Source: Streptomyces alboniger
GTDB lineage: Bacteria > Actinomycetota > Actinomycetes > Streptomycetales > Streptomycetaceae
NCBI RefSeq assembly: GCF_008704395.1
Contig: NZ_CP023695.1
Coordinates: 7,316,001 to 7,380,000, forward strand
DNA length: 64,000 bases
Direction: 5' to 3'
Below, piece by piece: positions 46,672 through 54,771 of the stretch; position 1 is the first letter of the stretch, and every line of letters starts with the position of its first letter. A program made the translations under genes and the position numbers. The notes below the pieces were generated by a model that was not told the origin of the DNA, ran no database searches, and saw only the letters and a list, made by a program, of their open reading frames with translations.

Positions 46672-46982
46672 TGATCCCAACTCCGGTGCCATCCGAGGTT
46701 CGCCTGGGCGCCGATTGCTTCCGAGTCCATAGAGACGAGGGGTGACACCGGTCGCATACACTCCGCCGCTGCCTCGGAAAGTGACCGTCCAAGCCAGTAT
46801 GGCCCCCGTAGGGCATGGCTTCGGACAGCAGACCGCGGCAGGCGGTAGTGGACGTGGTCTCCGAAGCCGTCACTTGTGGTATGCGGTGAGGGGCAGGTCA
46901 GGTTTGGACAGTCCTGCGCAACGATGAAGCTCCTGGTAGACGGGTTCTCGACCAAGATCACCCGCGCTGCAAGGAGCTTCGC
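46672..46982. other. Spacer with probable left end of IS5-family remnant
   Basis: No gene is seen. The last 90 bases look like the leader found before this type of transposase, so the insertion's left end probably lies near 46890. Exact terminal repeats could not be fixed. Confidence 0.4.
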
Positions 46983-47737
46983 GTGCTCGTCTACCCGTCC
47001 TCGATTGATCTGTCCGGCCGCACCCTGCGGTTCCTGACTGGACAACTGACAGCCACGCGGCGTGAGATCGGGACGCGGTGGCAGCGCCTTCCCCGCCGCA
47101 CGACGGGCCCTGCTCGCCCTGGCTCACCTGCGGTGCGGTGAACCTACGCCCAGCTCGCCGCCGGATTCGGCATCGGGATCGCGACCGTCTACCGCTACAT
47201 ACGTGAAGCCGTCGAGGCCCTGGTCGCCCTCGCCCCGTCCCTGGACGAGGCAATGACGACGATCCGGGCGAAGGCGTACGTCATCCTCGACGGCGCCCTG
47301 CCGCCGATCGACCGCATAGCCGCCGACACCCCGTACTACTCCGGGAAACACAAACGCCACGGCATGAACGTCCAGATCCTCACCGATCCCTTCGGACGAC
47401 TCCTCTGGGCCTCGCCGGCTCTGCCCGGCTCCACGCACGCCTCACCGCCGCAGGACAACACAACATCATCGAAGCCCTCGCCGATGCGGGACTCAGGTGC
47501 TGGGCCGATAAGGCGTATCAAGGCGCCGGCGACCTTGTCCGGGTGCCGTTTCGGGGCCGCCGTCTCAAGCAATGGAAGCACCGCCACAACACCACCCGCG
47601 CCAAGATCCGCTGTGTCGGCGAGCAGGCGATGGCCACCCTCAAGAGCTGGCGCCTCCTGCGGAAACTCCGCTGCAGCACCAACCGCATCACTGACGTCGT
47701 GAAAGCCGTCCTCGTCCTTCACCAGGCATCAGCGTGA
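46983..47737 (+). pseudogene. IS5-family transposase, frameshifted
   Basis: Pieces of one DDE transposase occur in different frames: LVYPSSIDLSGRTLRFLTGQ, YAQLAAGFGIGIATVYRYIREAVE, KAYVILDGALPPIDRIA, DTPYYSGKHKRHGMNVQ, then CWADKAYQGAGDLVRVPFRG and WRLLRKLRCSTNRIT up to a TGA at 47737. At least three frameshifts (near 47095, 47143 and 47442) break the gene. A right end GTGAGGTTGGAAAACGCTCA follows the stop. It marks past IS insertion; it is not functional. Confidence 0.85.
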
Positions 47738-47802
47738 GGTTGGAAAACGCTCAGTGTCGTCGTTGAGGACCACGCCCGTCTTCGAAGATGAGGTCACGTT
47801 GG

Positions 47803-48115
47803 TCAGCTGTCGCTGTCGCCGCGGCGGGAGTCTGTCCTTCTCTCGGCACGGGAATGCGGGGTGCCCAGTGCTCGCCGTACAGAGTTGAGGGCTTCCTGGA
47901 CAGTGGCACAAGGCTTGAAGAGAGTGTTGAGGTCGACGGCTGTCAAGATCCGAAGATGCCAAGGTCGGATACATACCAGCGCGAGTTGGCCATCTCGTTC
48001 AAGGGCCCTTCGTCGTGCCCGGCAGAGCAGGGAGAGCGTGGAGCAGTCGAGGAACGTCACCCAGCCGCAGGTCCACGACTACTCGGGCGTACTGCGACGC
48101 GGTGGAGTCGAGGCC
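47803..48115 (-). pseudogene. STAS-domain anti-sigma factor antagonist fragment
   Basis: TFLDCSTLSLLCRARRRALERDGQLALVC and the following VDLNTLFKPCATVQEAL are the second half of a STAS domain. The first strand VVVDLRL is present but in another frame because of an extra base near 48062, and the N terminus is missing. It is a broken anti-anti-sigma gene, placed between two IS remnants. Confidence 0.65.
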
Positions 48116-48329
48116 CTCGCCGCGGCGGCCACCGAGGACGCGGGGGAAACCATCGACGTGATCGCCGCGGCGCTGGCCGACGTCGACCCGGAGGCCGCCC
48201 GCCTCCTGGCGGCGATCCCGGCCACCGCCAAGGCCCTCCTGCGCCAGCTCGGGCAGGACCAGGACGACGACGACGTCGCCAGCCCCCCTGTCGCCGAGCA
48301 GGGCCTCGGGGCGTCGTCGCGGCCGGCCG

Positions 48330-48700
48330 GGACGCCCTGCGACGGACCAGTTTTGGCACCCCCTTTTTCGCACGGAGGTGGGAGCCGTCCACGCCCGCCC
48401 GTGACCAGTCGAGTTCGCCGACCGCGTGCAGTTCGGCAAGGAGGGCCGGTAGAGCTTGACGATGACGCCGGCCTTCTGCCACCGGTCCAGACGCCGCCAG
48501 CAAGTCTGTCCGGAGCCCAACCCCAGCTCCGGGGACAGGAGTTGCGACGCGACGTCGTTGTAGAGGACGTACAGGATGCACTGCAGACACCGCCGGTCAC
48601 CAACCGGGCGCGGGCCCGACCCTTTCTACGGCCGGGGCGGCAGCAACAGTTCGATCACAGCCCACAAGTCGTCGTCCACGATCCATGGTCGAGTACCTAC
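48330..48700 (-). pseudogene. IS5-family transposase N-terminal fragment
   Basis: DDDLWAVIELLLPPRP, CLQCILYVLYNDVASQLLSPELG, GSGQTCWRRLDRWQKAGVIVKLYR and then, in a new frame, LLAELHAVGELDWSRAGVDGSHLRAKKG form the N-terminal half of an IS5-type transposase. An internal stop and frameshifts show it is dead, and the catalytic C-terminal half is missing. Confidence 0.75.
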
Positions 48701-48799
48701 ACCTGACGAACGACCGAAAAGTCATACCAGTCACACCCGACTAGGACACCTCAGCAAGGTCGTGTTACGAGCTCTTAGGGGCGGCTCCGGCAGGTGGTC

Positions 48800-48974
48800 T
48801 CAGCAGGTCAACGCGCGGTCAACACCGCGCACGCCCACATCCGAGCCCTCCGCGAGCAGGCCACGGCGACTTTGAAGACCTGGCGCCTGTTGCGGAAGCT
48901 CCGTTGCAGCACCACCCGAATCACCCAGCCACGTCCAAGCCATCCTCGCCCTCCACCTGGCCTGCTCAAGCTGA
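48800..48974 (+). pseudogene. IS5-family transposase C-terminal fragment
   Basis: NTAHAHIRALREQATATLKTWRLLRKLRCSTTRIT is the very end of a transposase related to the copy at 46983. It is frameshifted after that, and GCTGAGGTTGGCAAAGGCTCA follows, matching the right end of the other copy. Only this stump remains. Confidence 0.75.
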
Positions 48975-49051
48975 GGTTGGCAAAGGCTCACTGTTGTGGC
49001 TGCGGCCCCGACCAGACGCCTGGGCGGGGCCGCGTTGCTGCCGGGCGGATC

Positions 49052-49560
49052 TCACAGTTCGTCGCGCGTCACTCTCCGCCGGGCCAAATAGCCCACTCCC
49101 CAAACGACCGCGAAGATCGCTACTACCCCCAGCCCTGCCGGTTTTCCGGATACGGTCAAGGCAAGGCCGATGCACGCGCCACATATGGCGAAGATGGTAG
49201 AGAACATGAAGAGCCGGGAGGTCGTCCTTGCCCTCCTGAAATAGTTATCTTCCATTCGCGCCTCCGTTACTTGCCCTGCAGCCCATGATCCGGAGAAGCA
49301 CACTGCCTGGCCGCCGATAGCGGAGGCTCCGGCCGTCGGTATTGAGCCTCCCAGCATGACGGACTCGCATGCTGAACCGAAAGCGGCACCGGCGAAAAAT
49401 CCTGCGACGTCCGCCACCAGCCCCTTGGCGTCTCCCTGGAACACCTTCGCTCCGGCGCCGATGACATCACCGACCTTTCCCAAAGCGTCCCAGGGTGCCA
49501 AGCCGCTGGGGTCGATCTGGTTGACGGGGTCGCCTTCGGCGTAAAGCAGTCCAAGTCGAA
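49052..49560 (-). pseudogene. Orphan RHS-type C-terminal tip with membrane segments
   Basis: LLYAEGDPVNQIDPSGLAPW is the end of an RHS/YD-repeat core. It is followed by an Ala/Gly-rich tip (KVGDVIGAGAKVFQGDAKGL, a second hydrophobic stretch with FFAGAAFGS) and a C-terminal pair of membrane helices (LFMFSTIFAICGACIGLALTV, then VVAIFAVVWGVGYLA). The big N-terminal part of the RHS protein is missing. The tip may be a membrane-acting effector domain left behind after recombination; frame upstream of 49560 shows no RHS match. Confidence 0.6.
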
Positions 49561-49698
49561 CTACATGGCCACCGCCGCGTACACCAACTGGATACAGTCC
49601 GCCGCCTCCAACAGCTGACCGACAGGCAGCGGGTAACCATGCGCCGCCGCCTTGGCTCGGCACTGCGTCGTCGTTTTCACGGGCCATCAACCAACCAG

Positions 49699-49727
49699 TT
49701 GACACGGTTGGCATGTTCGCGACACTC
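49699..49727 (+). promoter_or_regulatory. Promoter candidate for snapalysin gene
   Basis: A consensus -35 TTGACA (49699-49704) is followed after 16 nt by GACACT (49721-49726). A 7-bp inverted repeat CTCTCGG/CCGAGAG (49741-49766) lies between it and the gene and could be an operator or leader hairpin. Confidence 0.5.
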
Positions 49728-49789
49728 GTCTTGGTCCCCTCTCTCGGTCCTCCGAGGGTCCGAGAGCCCCCACGTGTGAGAGGACAGTG

Positions 49790-50371
49790 ATGGTGCACTT
49801 TCTACGGTTGGGTATAGCCGGTGCCGCGGCAGGGATGCTCTTGACCGCGGTCCCGGCGGCACACGCCGTGTCCGCGGCCGAGCCCACCATGCCGAAGCGC
49901 GTGGCCGCGCAGGTCACGCTCCGCTACGACGCCAGCCGAGCGGCAGGCTGGGAGCAGGCGATCTCTGCCGGGGTCGCCTCATGGAACGGCAACGTCGGCA
50001 ACGTCAAGCTGGTCAAAGCCGCCCCTGGCAGCCGAGCGGAGATCCAGATCGTGGCCACCACCGGCTGGCCGCAGGCCACGCTCGGACCGGTCCGGCCGGG
50101 CGGCCGGGCACGGGTCGAACTCGGCAGCCAGGCGGTCTCCCAGGGCTACGACAAGACCCGCATCGTCGCCCACGAACTCGGCCACAACCTGGGCCTGCCG
50201 GACACCAAGCCCGGCCCCTGCTCGCAGCTGATGTCGGGCTCCAGCGCCGGTACGAGCTGCCGTAACGCGGTGCCCGACGCGGCCGAGCGCTCGCGAGTCG
50301 AGAACGCGTACGCGGGCGGCACCGTGGCACACACCCGGACCGGCGGCCGCATGCTGGTGGACGCGCCCTAG
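49790..50371 (+). CDS. snpA: Snapalysin-type secreted metalloprotease (M7)
   Basis: The 193-residue preproprotein has a signal peptide (about 1-26, cut near AHA) and the zinc motif HELGHNLGLPD (His128, Glu129, His132, Asp138), i.e. HExxHxxGxxD of the M7 family. Two cysteines near the end (GPCS, SCRN) can form the known disulfide. Snapalysin is a small neutral protease secreted by Streptomyces. ATG at 49790 is better spaced from GAGAGGA than the GTG at 49787. The LysR gene that usually sits beside snpA is missing here. Confidence 0.92.
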   Translation: MVHFLRLGIAGAAAGMLLTAVPAAHAVSAAEPTMPKRVAAQVTLRYDASRAAGWEQAISAGVASWNGNVGNVKLVKAAPGSRAEIQIVATTGWPQATLGPVRPGGRARVELGSQAVSQGYDKTRIVAHELGHNLGLPDTKPGPCSQLMSGSSAGTSCRNAVPDAAERSRVENAYAGGTVAHTRTGGRMLVDAP

Positions 50372-50391
50372 TCGGCAAGGGCCACTCCGAC

Positions 50392-50436
50392 GTGACGATG
50401 CCTGACCCCAGCTATATCGCGGTCAGGCATCGTCAC
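50392..50436 (+). terminator. Strong hairpin after the snapalysin gene
   Basis: GTGACGATGCCTGACC (50392-50407) and its exact reverse complement (50421-50436) form a perfect 16-bp stem with a 13-nt loop, 20 nt after the stop. It is probably the terminator. Confidence 0.75.
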
Positions 50437-50599
50437 CAGCGCGTGTGCGGCGGTAAGCGATCATGCCTCCGTCGACAGCTTGAAGCGGCGGCAAGGCGGC
50501 CGGACCGACCTGCCGCGATGGCCCTCACCCCTGAGCGGCACGGTGCGCCACCATCGAGCGTGCGGGGCATTGCGGGTGCCGATACACCATCCGTGCCCG

Positions 50600-51072
50600 T
50601 CAGGCGACATGTCGGTACTCGTGAAGGACACCACCGAGTCGGTTGTGTCGGCGAACACTGAGAGAGGCTATCCGCTCCGGGTCTGTGACCGGTTCGGGTA
50701 GAGCTCGAAGCGGCGCGGCTTGGCCGAGCGTCCGGTGAGGGCGGTGCCGGTTGTAGAACTGCTCGAACTCACGTAGCGCGTGCAGCAGATGGTGCTGGTT
50801 CCAGATCAAGGTCCGGTCCAGCAACTCGCGTCGGCAAGTCTGCACCCACCGTTCCATGATCGAATTCATCCTGGGAGTTCGGATGCCGCTGAGTGCGACC
50901 TCGATCCCCACGTCCGCGAGGACGGCGTCGAACGAGGCGGTGAATTTCGAGGCCCGGTCGCGGATCACGAACTTCACCCGTGCCCCCACATCCTCCAGGT
51001 CCATGACGAGGTAGCGCCCCAACTGCACCACCCAGGACGCCGTCGGATGCGCGGTGGCCCCGAGGCCGGCCT
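50600..51072 (-). pseudogene. Integrase/transposase catalytic domain fragment (rve type)
   Basis: The frame shows the second half of an integrase core: VKFVIRDRASKFTASFDAVL, GIEVALSGIRTPRMNSIMER, ELLDRTLIWNQHHLLHALRE and NRHRPHRTLGQAAPLRALP, ending at 50600. This matches IS3/IS481-like transposases. The N-terminal half, including the first catalytic Asp, is missing; the homology stops where a cellulase gene remnant begins (near 51072). Confidence 0.75.
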
Positions 51073-51413
51073 CCGACAGGCACTCGGCTTCTCCCTCAAC
51101 GTCTCCAACTACCTGACCACGGCCGAGAACACCGCGTACGGCAACGCCATCAAGTGCGAACTCAGCGGCCGGTACGGCTGCACCAAGCCGTTCGTGGTGG
51201 ACACCAGCCGCAACGGCAACGGCTCCAACGGTCAGTGGTGCAACTCCTCGGGCCGCCGCATCGGCACCCCCACCCAACTGGGCGGAGGCGCCCGAGATGC
51301 TCCTGTGGATCAAGGCCCCGGGCGAGTCCGACGGCAACTGCGGCGTCGGAATCGGCTCCTCGGCCGGGCAGTTCCTCCCCGAAGTCGCCTACAAGATGAT
51401 CTACGGCTACTGA
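51073..51413 (+). pseudogene. GH6 cellulase (cellobiohydrolase) 3' remnant
   Basis: GFSLNVSNYLTTAENTAYGN, KCELSGRYGCTKPFVVDTSR, NGQWCNSSGRRIGTPTQLGG and, after a one-base shift near 51290, MLLWIKAPGESDGNCG and then FLPEVAYKMIYGY with a stop at 51413 are the end of a GH6 cellulase. Everything upstream is missing and replaced by the integrase fragment. It cannot make a working enzyme. Confidence 0.85.
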
Positions 51414-52177
51414 TCCGGGGACCCTTGTCCGAGGATGAGCATCGCCTCGGCGATCTCACCGGCCGCCGCCCCGGGGATCGCGGTGGCGGCCTCCTCGAGG
51501 ACGAGCAGCCGCGCCCCGGGGATCTCGCGCGCGATCGCCTCGCCGTTGCCGACGGGGAAGAACGGGTCGCGGCGGCCGTGTACGACGAGCGTCGGGATGT
51601 CGATCCCGGGCAGGCGCTCGCGCCAGCGGGGGGCGCAGTCGAGCCGGGAGAACACCACGCCCAGCTGGTTGGCCGTCTGGACCGGGGGCGTGGTGTCGGG
51701 CGTGCGGTCCCAGACGCGCGCGGCGATCTCGCGCGCGGCAACGGGGTCGTCGCCCCGGATCTCCGCGCCGGCGGCGGCGAACTCCGCGACCGCCTCGCGG
51801 TCGGTCCAGTCGGGCTGCGGGCGGGCGAACAGCCGGCTCATCGTCGCCCGGTCATGGTCGGGCAGGTCGGCGTCGGGCGGGCCGGGGGCCACCGCGCGGG
51901 TGCCGACCAGCGTGAGCGCCGAGAACACGGCCGGATGGTCGAGCACGGCCACCTGCGCGACCATCCCCCCGACGCCGATCCCCGCGAGGTGCGCGGGCCT
52001 CCCGCCGAGCGCGCCGGCGAGGGCCGCCGCGTCGGCGGCGAGGCGCTCGCACAGCGCGTCGGGCCAGGAAAGCATCGTGGTCCCGCCCGCGAGCAGGACG
52101 AGGGGTGCGTCGTCGTCACCGAACGACTCGATGCCGATGGCGACCCCATTGGCGTGGACCGTGGTCACAGTGGTCAT
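51407..52177 (-). CDS. Alpha/beta hydrolase, catalytically degenerate, with internal deletion
   Basis: The 256-residue protein follows the RdmC/aklavinone-esterase-like fold (VTTVHANGVAIGIESFG, VLLAGGTTMLSWPDALCERL) but then jumps directly to LAADAAALAGALGGRPAHL, so about 30 residues containing VVRYDLRDSG-type motifs are missing in frame. The nucleophile elbow reads GIGVGG rather than GxSxGG, and the catalytic His region GHALP reads ATAIP; the acid DPFFP remains. It is probably inactive or a recent pseudogene with an open frame. It slightly overlaps the GH6 remnant at its end. Confidence 0.75.
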   Translation of the reverse strand: MTTVTTVHANGVAIGIESFGDDDAPLVLLAGGTTMLSWPDALCERLAADAAALAGALGGRPAHLAGIGVGGMVAQVAVLDHPAVFSALTLVGTRAVAPGPPDADLPDHDRATMSRLFARPQPDWTDREAVAEFAAAGAEIRGDDPVAAREIAARVWDRTPDTTPPVQTANQLGVVFSRLDCAPRWRERLPGIDIPTLVVHGRRDPFFPVGNGEAIAREIPGARLLVLEEAATAIPGAAAGEIAEAMLILGQGSPDQ

Positions 52178-52381
52178 CGGATCTCCGGGAGTACGTCGTC
52201 GTAGGACGGCCGCGTCGCGCGGTCGAGGTCGGGCGCGGCAGCGACCTCAGGGGTTCGCGTCATGCCTGGGCAGACCCGATCCACTGCCCGAACTCATCGC
52301 CCATGCGCTGATCGCCCTCGTGCTCACCGGCCCGGTGGAGGCCGGTGGTGGCGACCTCAGGCGGAGATTCGGGCGAATGGG

Positions 52382-52387
52382 TAGAAT
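52382..52387 (+). promoter_or_regulatory. -10 box for a leaderless FHA-ABC transcript
   Basis: TAGAAT ends 6 nt before the ATG at 52394 and no ribosome site is present, so transcription probably starts at the ATG. No clear -35 box is seen. Confidence 0.45.
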
Positions 52388-52393
52388 TCTGGC

Positions 52394-54760
52394 ATGGGGA
52401 AGCGGCCTGTGGCGCCGACTGCGCCCGAACTCTTGCTGGAGACCGACACCGGCTCCACGGTGATGAGTCCGAGCCGGGACTATCACGTGGGCCGCGACCC
52501 GCTGAGCGACATCGTCATCGACGACGCCCGCGTCTCGTGGCATCACGCCGTCCTCCACGCCGAGCTCGATCACTGGACCATCGAGGACGAGCACAGCACC
52601 AACGGAACGTACGCCGACGGGCGGCGCGTCGAGGAGGGGCAAATCGGGCCGGGCAGCGTCATCCGCTTCGGCAGCGTCACCGACGGCCCGCGCGCGGTGG
52701 TCGTCGGCCGCACTCCGCCCGAACCCCGCGCTCCCGAACGCCCGTCCTCCGTCAGCACGCCCTCGGCCACCGGCACCTTCCGGCAGCCGACGACCGTGCG
52801 CCCGCTGCCCACCCGCACCATCCGCATCGGCCGCGCCGACGACAACGACGTGGTCATCGACGACCTGGTCGTCTCCCGCCGGCATGCCGAACTGAGGGTC
52901 CTCCCGGACGGTACGTACGAGATCGTCGACCTCGGCAGCCACAACGGCACCTACCTCAACGGCCAGCCGGTGGACCGCGCGCCCGTCGCGCCGGGGGACA
53001 TCGTCGGCGTCGGCCACCGCGCGTACTGCCTCGTCGGCGACCAGTTGCAGGAGTACGTCGACACGGGCGAGGTGTCTCTCGACGTCCAGGGCCTGACGGT
53101 CACCGTCGACCGGGGCCGCAAGACACTCCTCGACCAGGTCTCGTTCCCCGTCGGCGAGAAGTGCCTGCTGGCCGTTGTCGGACCCAGCGGCGCGGGGAAG
53201 TCCACCCTGCTCAACGCCCTCACCGGGCTGCGCCCCGCGGAGGGCGGCACCGTCCTCTACGACGGCCGCGACCTCTACCGCGACTACGCGGAGCTGCGCC
53301 AGCGCATCGGCCTCGTACCGCAGGACGACATCCTGCACGCCCAGCTGACCGTGCGCCGCGCCCTCGGCTACGCCGCCGAACTCCGCTTCCCCCAGGACAC
53401 CGAGCAGGCGGAACGCCGGGCCAGAGTCGATGAGGTCATCCGCGAACTCGGTCTGGAAGAGCGCGCCGACCAGCCCATCCACAGCCTCTCCGGCGGCCAG
53501 CGCAAACGCGTGAGCGTCGCACTCGAACTGCTCACCAAGCCCTCGCTGCTCTTCCTCGACGAGCCCACGTCCGGGCTCGACCCCGGCATGGACCGCTCGG
53601 TGATGCACATGCTGCGCGGCCTCGCCGACGACGGCCGCACGGTCATCGTCGTCACCCACAGCGTGCTCAGCCTCGACGTGTGCGACCGGCTCCTCGTCCT
53701 CGCCGCGGGCGGGAAGATCGCCTATTACGGGCCGCCGCGGGACGCGCTGCCGTTCTTCGGCTTCCCGCAGTGGCCGGAGGCGTTCGAGGCCTTCGAAGGC
53801 GACCGCGACCGGGACTGGGCACGGGACTACCACCTCTCGCCGCTGCACCAGCGCTACATCGTCAACTCCTCCGCGCAGCCGTTCCCGAGGCCCCTCCCGC
53901 AGGACGGCACGGCCACGCCCGGCTCCTTCGCGCCGCCGCCGAAGCCGCAGAGCTGGGGATCCCAACTGCGCACGCTGGTGCGGCGGTACGCGGCCGCGCT
54001 CGGCGCGGACCGCACGTTCCTCGCCATCATGATCGTCCTGCCGTTCGTGATGGGCGCCATGGCCCGTGCGCTGGCCGGAAGCCGGCTCACGCAGGAGACG
54101 GCGATGAACGCGCTGCTCATCCTCTGCGTCGGCGGAGTCCTGACCGGTGCCGCCAACGCGGTGCGCGAACTGGTCAAGGAACGCGTCATCTACCGGCGGG
54201 AACGGGCGGTGGGGCTCTCCAGATCGGCGTATCTGATGTCCAAGGTCGTCGTCCTCGGCACGGTCACGGTGCTCCAGGCCGTCGTGCTGACCCTCGTCGC
54301 TCTCCTCGGCGTCGACCTCAACGCGCCCGGCGGCGACGGGGTGTTGCTGCCACCGCTGGTGGAAGTCACCCTCGCGGTGGCCCTGCTGGCGTTCACCGCC
54401 ATGATGCTGGGCCTGCTCGTATCGGCGCTGGTGCGCAAGGAAGAGGTGACGATGCCGCTGCTCGTGTTCCTCGCCATCGTCCAGGTGGTCTTCTGCGGCG
54501 CACTCCTCAAGCTGAACGGCGTGCCCGGCGTCGAACAACTGGCGTGGCTGGTGCCCTCGCGCTGGGCGCTGGGCGCCATGGCGGGCACCATAGGCCTCGG
54601 CAGGATCGTCCCTGGCGAACTGACCACCGACCCATTGTTCCGGCACTCCGCGGGGGTCTGGCTGCTCAACATGGGGATGCTGCTGGTCCTGTCGGCCGTC
54701 TTCGGATACGTGGTCGCCAGGCTGCTGCGCCGCCATGAACCCGCCGTGATGCGGAAGTAG
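52394..54760 (+). CDS. FHA-domain ABC-2 type transporter (Rv1747-like)
   Basis: The 788-residue protein has two FHA domains (about 28-88 with VGRDPLSDIVIDD and EHSTNGTYADG; about 137-205 with IGRADDNDVVIDD, VSRRHAEL and SHNGTYLNG), an ABC ATPase with Walker A GPSGAGKST (about 265-273), signature SLSGGQRKRVSVALE and Walker B LLFLDEPTSGLD, and a C-terminal ABC-2 permease with six helices (about 530-780). In mycobacteria the related Rv1747 is phosphorylated by kinase PknF and its FHA domains bind phospho-threonine. Here a TxVV-repeat protein and a kinase gene follow, so phospho-control of export is likely. The exported substrate is unknown. Confidence 0.93.
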   Translation: MGKRPVAPTAPELLLETDTGSTVMSPSRDYHVGRDPLSDIVIDDARVSWHHAVLHAELDHWTIEDEHSTNGTYADGRRVEEGQIGPGSVIRFGSVTDGPRAVVVGRTPPEPRAPERPSSVSTPSATGTFRQPTTVRPLPTRTIRIGRADDNDVVIDDLVVSRRHAELRVLPDGTYEIVDLGSHNGTYLNGQPVDRAPVAPGDIVGVGHRAYCLVGDQLQEYVDTGEVSLDVQGLTVTVDRGRKTLLDQVSFPVGEKCLLAVVGPSGAGKSTLLNALTGLRPAEGGTVLYDGRDLYRDYAELRQRIGLVPQDDILHAQLTVRRALGYAAELRFPQDTEQAERRARVDEVIRELGLEERADQPIHSLSGGQRKRVSVALELLTKPSLLFLDEPTSGLDPGMDRSVMHMLRGLADDGRTVIVVTHSVLSLDVCDRLLVLAAGGKIAYYGPPRDALPFFGFPQWPEAFEAFEGDRDRDWARDYHLSPLHQRYIVNSSAQPFPRPLPQDGTATPGSFAPPPKPQSWGSQLRTLVRRYAAALGADRTFLAIMIVLPFVMGAMARALAGSRLTQETAMNALLILCVGGVLTGAANAVRELVKERVIYRRERAVGLSRSAYLMSKVVVLGTVTVLQAVVLTLVALLGVDLNAPGGDGVLLPPLVEVTLAVALLAFTAMMLGLLVSALVRKEEVTMPLLVFLAIVQVVFCGALLKLNGVPGVEQLAWLVPSRWALGAMAGTIGLGRIVPGELTTDPLFRHSAGVWLLNMGMLLVLSAVFGYVVARLLRRHEPAVMRK

Positions 54761-54771
54761 GAGCGCCGGCG

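Noticed and set aside
47861..48706. A + strand frame of 281 codons through the IS graveyard
   Set aside because: It runs across a STAS fragment and a transposase fragment that lie on the - strand, so it is an antisense artefact.
49553..49618. A short + strand end reading KSNYMATAAYTNWIQSAASNS, like the tail of a secreted serine protease
   Set aside because: Only 21 residues match the idea, no upstream part exists, and it overlaps the start of the RHS tip on the other strand; too little to annotate.
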